Part shown: one piece after another, positions 1 through 11,363 of the stretch
How positions within the stretch are numbered: position 1 is the first letter of the stretch
How the letters are laid out: each line of letters opens with the position of its first letter
NCBI GenBank assembly: GCA_001310555.1
Contig: BAXO01000019.1
Span: 6,064 to 70,063, forward strand
Reading direction: 5' to 3'
DNA: 64,000 bases
DNA from: Bacillus sp. JCM 19058
GTDB taxonomy: Bacteria > Bacillota > Bacilli > Bacillales_H > Bacillaceae_D
The notes under the pieces: generated by a model
Databases searched by the model: none
Told to the model about the DNA's origin: nothing
What the model saw: the letters and a program-made list of their open reading frames with translations, nothing else
Position numbers and translations under genes: made by a program

Positions 1-677
1 GACAACGGGATATCCACTTTTCTTCATATACCAATCAAATTCATCCAGATAGATGTTCGCTAGTAACGGCGAGATGACGCCACCTTGCGGAGAGCCGAGC
101 TGGGTGTCATAAAACTGGCCACCTTCCATAACTCCAGCCTTCAGCCATCCTTCTATTAAGTCCAATACTTTTCCGTCGGCAATTTTCTCCTTTACTTCTC
201 CATGAGTCGCTCGTGCGGAATCGTATCGAAATAGGATTGAATATCTAAGTCCACCACATATTCGTATCCACTGCGTTTGGCTCTTCTAACGATGTCCAGC
301 GCTTGATGTTGCGAATGTCCTTTTCGAAACCCATAACTGTGTTCATAGAAATCCTTATCAAATAGCGGTTCAATCATTTGCCTTACTGCTTGTTGGACAA
401 TCCTGTCTTTCACAATAGGAATGCCTAGAGGACGTTTCTTGCCGTTATCTTTCTCGATATAGTGTCGTAACACTGGTTCTGGATGATATCTGTTTTCCCG
501 GAGGAATCGTTGGATTTCTCTTAGGTTTTGACCTAATTCTATTTCAAATAATTGAATGGTTTCTCCGTCTATTCCTGCACTGCCACGATTTGCCTTAACA
601 GCTAACCATGCGTCATACAGATTGGTATACCGATATACTTTGTCTATAATGGAATAGTACTTGCGTTTTGGTTTCAC
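1..677 (-). CDS. ltrA: Group II intron reverse transcriptase/maturase (partial, frameshifted)
   Basis: This is the intron-encoded reverse transcriptase that copies the intron into DNA and helps it splice. Visible RT blocks: GIDGETIQ near the start, KKRPLGIPIVKDRIVQQAV, YGFRKGHS, DLDIQSYFDTI and, after a frame change near 196, GSPQGGVISPLLANIYLDEF. The YADD box and the maturase domain lie beyond base 1. I chose the GTG at 677 because a GAAGGTGG ribosome site sits just before it. The frame stops at 192 with MEK and a stop codon; adding one base there restores the usual sequence, so a sequencing error is likely. Confidence 0.88.
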
Positions 678-1504
678 ATTATCACCACCTTCGCGCCTAC
701 TCACCACATCGGTCTTATGGTCGCTACAGAAGACGATTCCTTTCTTATTCCATCATGTTGGGTTGCGTGCTTAGGCAGATGCCAATCGCTTCCACCCAAT
801 CATCATGTACTCAGGCCGCAAGTCCACCTATTTCCTTACATGGGGTTCCATGTTCGGCAGGCTGTTCCACTTAGTGAACCTTTTCATTTCATGCGTTACG
901 TCTCCCACTCACTTCCATGCACAATGTTGACGAAGTTGGTTCCCTTTGCCTCCACACCATCACTTTTGGTCATGGTACAGGTTAGATGACTTCTTGCATC
1001 TACTCATCCGAGTTTTCTCCTCCAGTCTGTCGCCAGCTTTCATCGGCTCGGATTTCCTCACTACTACGAAACCATCCGCCACCTGCAGTGTCATCGGTTT
1101 GGCTTTCCCCTTTGGGTTATACCTCCCCTACCTAATGATGTTTACCATTAGGAGCCTACAGTGCTTCCCCCAGTAATTGCACATTCTCTTCCATCCATCC
1201 TGACCCTAAACACGTCGATGTGCCCTATAGGTCGTTTCCCTTTTATTTGTTTCCCTATAGGATATGCTTTCACATAGGCTTCCCCGTCGTTTAGGCGGGT
1301 CGCCCAACATCGCCGCCACCTCTGGTTCACACACTGTTCCGGGCTGGATTTTGCCTGCAGACCTTTCAGATTCCTCTTCACAGAGGACACCCTGTCCATC
1401 CTTCTCCAGCTTGGAGGGCGGATGTTGCTTCGGCTACGTCACTTTAAAGGGTAAAGTTAACCGGTGGATTTGAACCACCTAGATTGTGCAACAGTGGGGC
1501 ACAC
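1..1504 (-). mobile_element. Group II intron (probably class C), 5' part
   Basis: On the minus strand the sequence from 1504 begins GTGTG, matching the group II 5' boundary (GUGYG). It runs through about 800 nt without a good reading frame, as expected for the folded ribozyme, into a reverse transcriptase/maturase gene that leaves the window. The 5' exon ends with a strong hairpin (minus strand of 1511-1530) followed by TCGTTTA, the kind of stem plus T-rich tail that group IIC introns choose. The 3' end and domains V and VI are off the left edge. The boundary at 1504 is inferred from the motif and from the end of the IS hairpin. Confidence 0.75.
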
Positions 1505-2155
1505 TAAACGACCACCTGCTAAAGCAGGTGGATTTGGACATGAATGTCGACGACTAAAGTCGTTCTTCAGGCTAAAGTCCTGCTCAAAGTCCTTATGCTT
1601 AAGCACACTCTAAATTTGACTAAACTCAATCTTCAATCTTGAAAATATCGTTCTTTTCTTCACTGAATTGATTTGTGATATAATTTCTTATCGTTTCTTC
1701 ATCTACAGTTCCGACTGTTGCGCAGAGATAATCTCTTGCCCATAAGTGCTGACCCCAATATTTCTTTTTCAACTCAGGAAATTGATCCTGAAGAAGTCTT
1801 GATGATCTTCCTTTTAGGCATTGCATAATTTTACTTGGGGCTAGACTAGGTGGACACGATAACAGTAGATGTATATGATCTTTTCCAACACTCCCTTGCA
1901 AGATTGTCATCCCTCTTGCTTCACAGCCTTGCCTGATTAATTCTCTGGTTCTGATCGCAATTTGGCCATGCAATACTTTATATCTATATTTCGTTACCCA
2001 GATTACATGGTACTTGATATCATATACTGCGTGGCTGTTCTTCTTATATCCGTCCATACTTTTCACCTCATACCTTTAGTATGGACATCAAAAGATAAGG
2101 CTAAAAGCGGATACCGTCTAAAGACGGTGGAGTTAGACCACGCATTTGGAAATTA
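1505..2155 (-). mobile_element. IS200-type insertion sequence (single-gene)
   Basis: A lone Y1 transposase gene is flanked by hairpins. At the left (3') end these include CCACCTGCTAAAGCAGGTGG at 1511-1530 plus smaller stems around 1540-1585. At the right (5') end there is a stem with arms ACCGTC/GACGGT near 2115-2131. IS200/IS605 elements have subterminal hairpins instead of inverted repeats and make no target duplication, so the exact ends are uncertain. No tnpB partner is present. It lies just downstream of tnsE inside the Tn7-like element. Confidence 0.8.
1626..2057 (-). CDS. tnpA: IS200/IS605 family transposase TnpA
   Basis: Y1 HUH single-strand transposase of 143 residues, the usual size. 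The metal-binding HUH motif is seen as DHIHLLLSCPP near residue 61, and the catalytic tyrosine is in RNYITNQF near residue 125. The enzyme cuts and rejoins the ends of a single-stranded circle during transposition. The start is the ATG at 2057, preceded by GAGGTG; the longer frame from 2066 would lack this spacing. The frame is intact, unlike most long genes in the window, so the element may be active. Confidence 0.93.
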   Translation of the reverse strand: MDGYKKNSHAVYDIKYHVIWVTKYRYKVLHGQIAIRTRELIRQGCEARGMTILQGSVGKDHIHLLLSCPPSLAPSKIMQCLKGRSSRLLQDQFPELKKKYWGQHLWARDYLCATVGTVDEETIRNYITNQFSEEKNDIFKIED

Positions 2156-2172
2156 AAAATATAATCGATTCG

Positions 2173-3709
2173 TTACAATAATTTGCTTAGCAACATTCTT
2201 GACTTATGTTTTATTCCTTTACGGCTATGTTTGCATTTAACAATTTTAACCCCTCTAGTTTCAATAACCTTTAAAGATTTGCTTGACCATACACCACTTT
2301 CATTCACAAGTCGAGAAAGTAACAAATCATAGATATACTTCCACTCCTGAATTGTAGAGGAAGATAAAACCAACATGGATAAAGAACGTTGTTCACGTTC
2401 TACCTCAATAATTTTGAATAGTTTTCCATTCATCATATATACCTCTGCAATCACATAACGTCTTTTTGTAACACCATCACTAAGCTTCGTAAATTTTCGA
2501 TCTCCTAGCCCCTCTGGTAATACATTAGTAAATGCCCGAATTGCCTTTACCTCTGGATATTGCTCTAGCACTTTTAAGACATTAACAAAGTCCTGTAACT
2601 CCCCTTGCGCCTTTATTTCATGCAGCATTTGATGCTCTAAGCCTCTTGCCAGTTGCTGACCACTACTATCTGCTGTAGAACGAATGGAATTATCCTCACC
2701 ATAGTACCTCTTTGTATTTTCATCCTCCACCAAACGTTGTTTTGCAGATCCACGTTTGGTCCGTTTGACTCTAGGGACTGAGGTATATTCATGGCTTAAT
2801 TGATTCATCTGTACAAAATCAAAATCCTCCGTGGATCCATCTACCTGTTCATCTAATGTAAAACCTTCTCCATCTTCGTTTTTATTTATTGAGCGATATG
2901 TGTATTTTTTTCGCTTCATTCGACTTCTCTTTGTCTTGAATTTCCGGATGTGAAATCGAGATATTTTCATATGGAATATGCTTATTCTTTACATTCACAA
3001 TTTGTAATACCGTCCATGTGTTATTGTTCTCCTTCACGCGAGCAGTTATGGTAATTGGTTGTGTGAAATTCCATTCAAACTTCAATGTCTGTTCCTGTAA
3101 CCATGTGAAGGCAAGGCTTTCATAGACCTGACGCAAATCGCGATTCGTTAATAGCCAAACCAATTGATAAAGGAATGCTCTTTTGGTATATTTCAATTCA
3201 TACAGTGATGAAAAACTAAGATGAATATTGTTTTGTTTATATGTTTCTGTGAAGAACTGCGGAAATGAATTGGATTCAAACAAGCGATATAAAAGAAAGC
3301 CGTTTGGGGCTAATATACTGCGCAACACTTCAACGACTGGCAGAATGACAGTCTTGCCATCATTGTTAAATATGAAACTTCGTGAAGTTGCAGGGGTATT
3401 ATTTCCTTGAATCTTCCAGGATCTTTCGTAATACCTGGGACTATTAGGATAAATAGTAATATCTACTTCTTGCGCCCCTTGGGGTGGCTGACTTGTGGTA
3501 ATGACACCACCACTATAATAATGTTGGATAGCCAAACAAGGTAACGTGCCCCAATCCAATAGCACCTTCTTTGTAACTCCCTTTGATTGAAAATACGCAT
3601 ACAGCATGATTTTATTATCATAATGAAAAGGATCGCCAATCCAAATTAGTCTTGCTTTCTCTCCTTTTACGAACGGCCATTTAATTTTAACCTGTTGTGC
3701 GTTCATCAT
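2173..3709 (-). CDS. tnsE: Tn7-like transposition protein TnsE (frameshifted)
   Basis: TnsE steers Tn7 to replicating plasmids by binding DNA with recessed 3' ends and the sliding clamp. The product is read in two frames, 3709 to about 2905 and then on to 2173, together about 510 residues, close to Tn7 TnsE (538). The C-terminal half holds the block FKIIEVEREQRSLSMLVL, which resembles the conserved core of TnsE C-terminal domains. The break is at a run of seven T (2905-2911); removing one base joins the frames. It overlaps the end of tnsD by about 20 bp, so they are co-translated. The assignment rests on position, length and this motif, so I am less sure than for tnsA-D. Confidence 0.8.
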
Positions 3710-5556
3710 TATCCACTTCCTGTTTCATATCAATATACGCTTCTAAATAAGGTTTTATTTCATGAAAATGATGCGATTTAACGGCACCCATACGTTGTAC
3801 TTTCCACAATACCACCGTTTTTTTTCTCATGTAGCATTTGATCTATGATTTTACAACAACGGCGAATTTGAAATTGCGGAACTGATTCTGTGATGTTACT
3901 TAAGAGTTTCCAGGTTTTAGGCAGTTTGTTCAGATGTTTCTCTAAGTTAGATAAGATTCCTAACTGTTTACCGATTAGAGAATTTGTTATCCGGACAGGT
4001 TTTTCCAACGCCAACAACTCAGTATATAACTTTTTTTATTTTTGCACAATAGTCGTTATCCCTTGCAGACCAATCAACAATTGTATTAGCACATGTTTGT
4101 CGACGTTTCTTTGGGAGATGTTTCAATAACCATTCCCTATCATGGCGATATAAGTAGGTATATTCCCTTTTAAAACGTTCCCTAATTTGTGTTCTTGAAT
4201 CATTAGGATATTGTTGCATCCCTTCCAGCAGTTGTTGCCGGTATTGCTGTAACAGTGCATGATTCCCTCTACTTTCGGCATTTTCCTTTTGTCCATCCTT
4301 AGATAAATACTTTTTCACCGTCTTAGAATCAACCCCCAGCATTTTAGCCATTGCTCTAATGCTCAAATCCCCCTTGTTTGCTAAGGTATGTAATTTTGCC
4401 TCCCACGGATTTCCAAATGCTTTTACTCGACCGATGCGATATTGATCCTCATTGGATTTATCGGGACCCTTTCTAGCATAAATAAAGCCACAAGAACATT
4501 CGAACGTGCCAATAGGGCAGATGATTTATAATCCCTTGTAATATTTACGTGTTGGATTACCGGTTGTTTGTAGTGATCAGCAGCCTTATTCAGGCACGGC
4601 CACGGGCCTTTACCGAATGGACCTACATCTTCTTTATCTTGTAAAATACTCTTTACATCTTTGTCTAAAAAGTAAAGGAAAAATAGGTGGCGCAAAGGAT
4701 GCACATGACGCTTTTCGTTGCGGGTTAATACCTTTAACCAATTGTATTCATTTTCCTCATTTAACCCAGACTCATACCTTTTTAGAAAACCTTTAGGGAA
4801 TTTTGCTTGAAATGCTTCAAATAATTCCTTTTGCCTTATTTGATTCGACGTAGTAATTAAATTCTTTTCCCTAAGAAGGGATCGATATCTTTTAAAGACA
4901 TCTTCACGTGAGAATGTTTCAATATCAATATTCAATAGTTGATATGCCATTTTTGCTAGGCTTACCCGGACATCAAAATGATTCGGAGACTTCATTTCCT
5001 GTAAATTAGAAGAGTCTATTCTATTTGCCTCAAACCGAATAAACTTGATTCGACTTTGCTCGATAAAGGCGTCTGGATATTTCTTCCGCTGTAAATGATG
5101 ATGTACACACAAGTCTATCCCTTGTAATTGGTGTTCCCGATGTATGTATGGTTCACCGTACTTATCCATATCGACTTGGGCGCATTGCGAGCAATAGTAT
5201 AGTTCATCTTTCTTACAAATGCCTCCAGCAACCATTCCTAGTCTCGTATAAAGACCTCTTCCATTACCTTGAACGTCCAGTATAATTTCTTGCTGTCGCT
5301 GTTTGGAAAGGAATGGAGCATAAAACGGATAAATGGTGTGTTTCGCTAACAAATGCCCTACTGAATAATTATTTCCCAACTGGTGAGTAAGAGCATGTAA
5401 ATGACTGCCTATCTCTACACTCGGTATCACCGAGCGACTTTGAAATACTTCCTCCAACGTGTCTTTGTAATCAATATTTCCACTGTAAAAGTGATAACGG
5501 GCAATTGCTGAATAAATCAACTCATCTGGATATGGCTCCGTAAAGAATGGCAGCAT
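3687..5556 (-). CDS. tnsD: Tn7-like target selector TnsD (TniQ family, frameshifted)
   Basis: TnsD recognises the 3' end of glmS and recruits TnsC. The N-terminal TniQ domain begins MLPFFTEPYPDELIYSAIAR and holds zinc-ligand sites YYCSQC and LCVHHH. A second zinc motif, GPWPCLNK then FECSCGF, appears only after joining frames near 4510. The C-terminal helix-turn-helix region (LSIRAMAKMLGVDSKTVKKY) follows, with further breaks at T runs near 4031 and 3818. Joined length is about 620 residues, longer than Tn7 TnsD (508). The start ATG at 5556 is preceded by AGGAGGGAG right behind the tnsC stop. Confidence 0.9.
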
Positions 5557-5568
5557 GCGAACTCCCTC

Positions 5569-7264
5569 CTAATAAAATTCCTCCAATGGACTTTTAATGT
5601 ACCCTTTTGCCTTTAATAACTCATAGGGATGTTGCTTTTTGTCCAATGCTCGCTTTCTCAGCGTTAACAATGGTAGTACACCCGCATTTTTCGATTTAGC
5701 CTTCGTTTTTTTTGTTCTTTCTTTTGTTGATTTAAAGCAATTGCCTCTTGAATAACATCTGATTTAAGTTGATGAAAATCAGTATCAAGTGGACTTTTTT
5801 TCAACTGTCATTTGTGCCAATTTTTTTAATGTCTTTATCCTTCAAGCTATCAAAAATACCAAGGGCGGCTACTTCAATATATAAATTTTCAATTCTATCT
5901 TGCCGTTTATACTGAATTGCATTTTGTCTGTCTCTAAACATTTCTTGAATACGTCCTGCAATTTCCGTATCTCGCTTATGATTCAGCATGATTTCATCCA
6001 GGTTAATCATGATATCCTCATATTTCATCATGTCAGCTAAATTATTTGTCCGAATAGCTGTCATCATTGGTTGAATTGTTTGCATATCTTCTTTGGCGGT
6101 CTTTTTTAGTACTTGAGATGTTAAAATCTCATCCGGATTACTCTCGTCAAATAATGCTCGTTCCTGTGCTAAAATAAATAGATTTACAGCGACAGAAGTA
6201 ATGCCTTGGCATTCATGGTAAAATGCCCTCTTAGTCTCTTCAGTAAGTTCTGAATGGGTTTTTAAGCACTGTAATTCCCAAAGTGTTTCCAGAAAGAATT
6301 CCCACTCTTCACTATCCTCCGCCATCCGATCCCAAATAATGGCCCCATCACTTGCAGCTCGTCTTGCCTGTCTAAAGTTTCCTTTAAATAATTTTTGTGC
6401 TTTTGAAGTCCCGATTAAGACTGTTGGAATGCCAACAGTATTTGACAGAGTTACAAAGAAATTCAGCATTTCTTCCTGATCATTTTTAGAATGTAATAGA
6501 TGTTGGATTTCATCAATAACTAAAACACCAATACCATACATACTTGCCAGAGATGTCATATGCAAAAGCATTGTCGATGTTACCCGGTTTAAATAGCCGA
6601 ACTTTTCGAGATATCGTGTTCCCAGCAAATCATCAATCGCTTTAAAGAAGCTCTTACAAAGAGTAGATAGGCTTCCATCATAAGGACAATCAATTTTAAG
6701 CCAAACAATTTGGGTTCGGTTAAACGGCTGCCCCTTGTATTCTTCATGCTTGATTACCTGCGGATACATAAGCAAAAGACGTTCAATTGCCGTGGTTTTA
6801 CCAATCCCGGAAATCCCGATAATGGATAAACTATCGGCTGTTGAGCGAATATAATTCAGTCGTTCATCAATATATTTATGTGTCGTCTCTTCTTCACGCA
6901 ATTCATGTAATACACGAATACGCTCTAAATAGGTTAGATCTAGTGGATTTCGTGCTAAATAACTTCGCCGAATCAATGTAGACAATCGGCGTTCTACCTC
7001 AAAGTGAATCGGCAATGGCTGGATAAAGTTCCTGACACGCTTTAATACATGATAACGAATATTCGTTTCGCTTAATTTATCTTGATCACTAATTCGTGGA
7101 GTCACCATAAATCGTTCTAGCACTTCATCCTCACTAAAAATAGGTGGAAGAGTCTCAATGAAAGGATTATTGGTATATTCACTTAAAGGTTGTTCTTTAT
7201 AATTAGCTTTCTCAAATTCTCCTTTTAGGACAACCATGTCATTTGTTTTTGCCAAATTCCTCAT
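5569..7264 (-). CDS. tnsC: Tn7-like transposition regulator TnsC (AAA+ ATPase, frameshifted at the 3' end)
   Basis: ATP-dependent matchmaker linking target-bound TnsD or TnsE to the TnsAB transposase. Walker A is GISGIGKTTA near residue 150 and Walker B is GVLVIDEIQHLL near residue 245. The main frame ends at 5801, but the tail continues after breaks at T runs 5821-5827, 5795-5801 and 5706-5713. It then reads KKQHPYELLKAKGYIKSPLE to a TAG at 5569-5571, 12 bases before the tnsD start. The total is about 565 residues, near Tn7 TnsC (555). The 5' end overlaps the tnsB stop. Confidence 0.93.
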
Positions 7265-9406
7265 CCCTTTTCCTCTTGAGTTTTTGCATTAGACGTGAGG
7301 TTGGTTTCTTCTGTGGTGAATTATCTTTTTTTTCCTTTGTTTCAAAATCTATTATATCTACTAGCGTTTCATCCAGCTTTTCATCTAAATTGAATTTTTC
7401 ATTTTCTCGATTTAACATTTTTTTCTACCTGTCGGTTTACCCGTATATCACGTAGCTTTTCAGATTTGTTAATTGGTTGTGTTACAGATTGTTTTTTTGT
7501 CTTCCATTGCCTGTTTAACAATTCCTTCAATCGCTAAATCCGCATTAATTGTGTTTTCTCTCTGTTTAACTTGTTCTTCAGCTTTCGCTTCTACTAAAAG
7601 ATTCTGATAAAATTCTATTTCCTCTAGCGTATCCCCCTTATATTCCTTGCTAGTTTCCAATAGATAACAAGTATCAAAATCCCACCCATCGGCGTGTGGT
7701 ATATAGATTTGATTCATTTCTCGGGGATCATACAAAACTTCAATACTTGTATTTTTAAGTCTCAAATACACTGTTCATTAAGAGCCTTTTCAGACCCATA
7801 GAATAAACCTTTAAATTTAAGTCCAGCCCGGGTAATTCGCGCTCTCCCTTTCGGTAACAAATTCATTCTGAGTATGCTTTTATCAGTTACAGTTTGTAGA
7901 CGTCCTTTTTTATTCGCAATACCCCAATTCCACAAATTAATCGGTGTTGCTGTTAATCCACTGGTAATCATTCCTTTTTCAAGTGGATATTTTTCTATGA
8001 TTTTCTGATTATGTTTCAACACTAAATGAATTACAACTTTGATGAATTCCTCCAGATTCAAACTGGCATCTAAACGATAGTCCCGATCTCCCCGTTCACG
8101 AAATTCCTTTTGGATAGCGCCTGGAGTTTTTCGCTTAATTTTTCCATTAATTGTTCGGAATTGCCGTTCAATAATTCCTTTTAAATCCCCACGATATGCA
8201 GATGTATTTTCAATTTTAATATTTAAGTTATTAATAAGATTATCTACCGAATACCCTTCGAATTCACCCCGGTCAGCAATAATAATTTCCGGTAAATGCC
8301 TTACCGGCCATTGGTTTTCATCAATATTAATGTTGAATTGCTGACAGTATTCAACTTTATTAGCCACCATGTTATCTAAAGCCATCATCGCTCCAATCCA
8401 TGACGGACCTTCCAGTCCAACGTAAATCCCCGTAACCATCCGTGAATAGACGTCAATAACACCATATACAACAGGACGGCCAATAACCAAAGATCTATCG
8501 AAAGAACTAACCAAATAAATATCGGCAATCGTCGCATCTATTTGGAAACGAGTTCCAGGTCCATCTGTCTCCAGAGTGGAGTTACTTAAAATTGGGCGAT
8601 GTTTCAAATCAAATTCTTTTGCACTTATACGTAAAGTAATGTCTTGTTGCGGATCTTCGTATTTCTTAAACCAATAATAAAACTGATTGTAAGTAGGTAT
8701 TCTCGAAGCATCCCACACTTTATATTTCAATATGTTATTCTCATGATATTGATCTGAATAAAACTTTCGAAGTAGATAATCATACGTTTCTGCTAAAGAA
8801 ATCTGCTCTTTCTTTCGGTAGTATTTCTTAATAACAAAGGCAAATTGCTTTTTCACTTCCTCTGTAATATTAATCCCTTGCTGACTATTATCAGATAAAG
8901 CATACTTTCTTGGTCTACCTACTTTCGATTCTGAAAGGTCTCTCTCTTTCCCCTTGCCTCCTGAATACATATAGTCAGGTAAAAGCGCATTTTTATTTAA
9001 GCCACGTTGCCAAAAGCGAGAAAATGCACGCTTTACTTTTAATTTACTTATTCCTGACTCTGAAGCAATTTCTGCAAACGTTCTTTCTCTAGTTTTCTTC
9101 TCTAATAATCTTTCTTTAGATACATTCCATGCCTCTGATATAATTTGCCAATCTTCATCACGTTTCTGTCGTTGTTTTTTTCGTTAAATCACTATCTGAG
9201 TAGCTTTTTGCATAGGGATCTGGAATAGCCAATAAGACTTCTGATTGTACCTCGGCTTCGAGTGTGGCAAGATCTATTTTCTTTGGAATTGTTGTATCTC
9301 CATGCAGATCGACATAATAAGCAATTGGATCATTAATATCTATCACTCGCAAACGATTCTTATCGTCCTTATTAATGAACTGATATACTTGATTGTAAAA
9401 AATCAT
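7239..9406 (-). CDS. tnsB: Tn7-like transposase TnsB (DDE, frameshifted)
   Basis: TnsB is the DDE recombinase that cuts and joins the 3' ends of the element. The catalytic core shows FQIDATIADIYL (first Asp), IIIADRGEFEG (second Asp) and KGIIERQFRTIN (Glu). It is read in pieces: the N-terminus from 9406, a break at a T run 9175-9181, the core to about 7765, where one G is probably missing (restoring QWYLRLKN), and the tail after breaks near 7492 and 7418, ending DEEFGKNK. The total of about 720 residues fits Tn7 TnsB (702). Its ATG overlaps the tnsA stop (ATGA) and its stop lies inside tnsC. Confidence 0.95.
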
Positions 9407-10240
9407 ATCGCCTTCACCTTTTCTGAAAAGTCTTTTCTTACGGTTTTTATTGAAACAGTTTGATTAACATCGAGTTCCACAGATAAATCTATTTCTATTG
9501 TTTTGGTAATGACAAGATGCTTGAATAGCGTTATCCCACTGCCTACTGATAACCCATAATTTTTTTTCTAACTGATGCGCAACCTCTCTTACAGAAAATT
9601 CCTTAGATAATAGCTTACCTATTAGGTATACACTATAATCATCCAGTTCAGATTGCCCGATTTCTTGGAAACCATCAATATATCTCAAATCAGCATAACT
9701 ATGAACAAATGCTATGTTTGTTGTCATAGTTTTGGAAATTTCGTTTTCTGTTACAATCCCCCAGTTGATTCCTTTACGCTCCCAATAAACACGCTCAATT
9801 TCAAATTTTTCTAGTACGCGTTCATCTGCCAAATCATTTTTATACTTTATTGTTCGTGCTACATCGGTATTTTCCTGTCCTTTGGTTGTTACAACGAAAT
9901 CAGTTGTCATGACAATAGGTTCTTGTGTTTTAGGTTCTATAGAATGTTTAATACCTAACTCATCAGCAATTAATAAAGTCTCTTCAATCGGAAGAAGTGG
10001 ATACTGTTCGCGGATATCAACAACTTCATCGGAATATTCCAGTAAATAAAAGTAATTTCGTTCCAAATCAGAAAGGAAATCGTATTGTCTTGGAATTTTA
10101 ATACCCTTTAAGCGAGTAGATCTCCCAAGAGAGGATACATCCTGAATGTGTAGCCATGGTTTATATTCTATTCCTAAACCTAGTCCACGACCGTCTTTTT
10201 GCATCTTATCAACTGATTGAGAGCGCTTACGTTTAGCCAA
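9403..10240 (-). CDS. tnsA: Tn7-like endonuclease TnsA (frameshifted near the 3' end)
   Basis: TnsA is the PD-(D/E)XK nuclease that cuts the 5' ends of the element, making Tn7 a cut-and-paste system. Candidate active-site residues are the Glu in YLLEYSDEVVDIREQYP, the Asp in VMTTDFVVTT and the Lys in ARTIKYKND. I chose the TTG at 10240 (LAKRKRSQS) because AAGGGGGAAATATGAT precedes it and related proteins start at this point; longer frames reach 10282 or 10309. The visible frame ends at 9464, but after a break near 9530 it continues LFKHLVITKTIEIDL to a TGA that overlaps the tnsB ATG. That gives about 279 residues, near Tn7 TnsA (273). Confidence 0.93.
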
Positions 10241-10368
10241 ATCATATTTCCCCCTTGTCCACTTTTTGACGACAATTTGCATATGTAAAACTTTCAAATC
10301 GGAAAGCACTTTATAGTCATTTCATATTCTTCACTTTATTCTTTATTAGCTGCCTTTCACTCAAACAA

Positions 10369-11193
10369 CTATAATTTTTCTTTTAACTTATTTAGTAAGA
10401 ATTCGGATATTACCCCCATGCTTTCTATTGCAGTCTTGGCTTCTGTATCAGTTATCGTGGGCAAAAAAGGCCGTCCGTGTCCCGTCCCCTGTTTATTTCG
10501 CAGATTATTTACAGAACACCCCAGTTCGTACATGCTATTTTCAAAACGAGACGTGACCTCGTTATCACCTTTAGTTTTTGGGGTAGACAAACCCAAAAGA
10601 TGAAAAGCAAGTCCCAATAGGGTTGGAAAATTACTTTGCTTATACTCGCCTAACCTCCTTGTTATAACATGTGCTGCAACAGCTTCTAATAAGTCTTTAC
10701 TAGTTCCAGTTAACAATGCTGCATCCGATGCACCTTTTTTGGCGCGACGGGTATAACTCATTAAAGCTTCTTCCATTTCTAAATCACTAAGGTTGTTCAA
10801 TACAATTGGGGTAACCATCCCATCACTTGATAATACAATTCCTTCAGCTTTTAGCGAACTTCGAAGGTTCCGAATAGATTCGTGACCTACAAAATTCGGA
10901 GAGTCTTCCCGGAATCCACCATGTCCCCTAATTAAAGAAAGAAGGGAACTAACAAAGATTTCTCCAGTTTCCTGATTGTATTCCAAAGCCCAGTTCAAAA
11001 CGGCATTTACTCTTTTGGCTTTACCAACATTGGTATTTTGACCATTTAATTTCGGATCACCTTTATCCAATCTGTTACGAAGGATAATATTATCTAGGTC
11101 GGCATGACTCGGTTTACGAGTTACTACTAAGGCATCGTCTACTACTTGTGAAATCGCAACAGCAATTTCATCATTTAAAGGTAATTTCTTCAT
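10369..11193 (-). CDS. Abortive-infection family protein (Abi_C domain)
   Basis: Intact 274-residue protein. The C-terminal 100 residues match the Abi_C domain (PF14355 type): LLEAVAAHVITRRLG, NFPTLLGLAFHLLGL, and the signature LRNKQGTGHGRP with the conserved R, N, G and H. The N-terminal part (to about residue 160) is unassigned. Such proteins are linked to phage resistance through host shutdown, but the activity of this one is unknown. The ATG at 11193 follows GGGGGAGG at good spacing. It lies between the transposon right end and tnsA, an unusual place for cargo, and is read in the same direction as tnsA with a 128-bp gap. Confidence 0.85.
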   Translation of the reverse strand: MKKLPLNDEIAVAISQVVDDALVVTRKPSHADLDNIILRNRLDKGDPKLNGQNTNVGKAKRVNAVLNWALEYNQETGEIFVSSLLSLIRGHGGFREDSPNFVGHESIRNLRSSLKAEGIVLSSDGMVTPIVLNNLSDLEMEEALMSYTRRAKKGASDAALLTGTSKDLLEAVAAHVITRRLGEYKQSNFPTLLGLAFHLLGLSTPKTKGDNEVTSRFENSMYELGCSVNNLRNKQGTGHGRPFLPTITDTEAKTAIESMGVISEFLLNKLKEKL

Positions 11194-11240
11194 GTGCTTT
11201 CCTCCCCCTTGTTTAAAAACCATGATAATTTACCAAATAT

Positions 11241-11286
11241 AAAACACTCCCTTACGAACATACTATCGTAAAGGAGTGTTTTTATC
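11241..11286. terminator. Bidirectional hairpin terminator inside the Tn7 right end
   Basis: Arms AACACTCC and GGAGTGTT, extended by TTACGA/TCGTAA, with T runs on both sides. It stands between the putative TnsB repeats and the Abi_C gene. It would stop glmS transcripts entering the element and stop outward transcripts from reaching glmS. The original glmS terminator must have been displaced to the far side of the insertion. Confidence 0.75.
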
Positions 11287-11363
11287 AAACTTTATTATAA
11301 ATTATCGATCTTTATTTCAAATGATCAACCTTTATTATAAATTATCAAACTTTCTTTCAAAGC
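11284..11363 (-). repeat. Four tandem 20-bp repeats, probable TnsB binding sites of the right end
   Basis: Four head-to-tail copies of about 20 bp start at 11284, 11304, 11324 and 11344. Each begins ATCAAACTTTATTATAAATT or a close variant (ATCGATCTTTATTTCAAATG, ATCAACCTTTATTATAAATT, ATCAAACTTTCTTTCAAAGC). Tn7 right ends carry four overlapping TnsB sites of 22 bp, so number, spacing and position all fit. Binding is inferred. Confidence 0.85.

Noticed and set aside
5801..5825. TnsC stop at 5801 as a genuine end
   Set aside because: The following bases in another frame encode a typical C-terminus that ends 12 bp before tnsD, and the break is at a T run.
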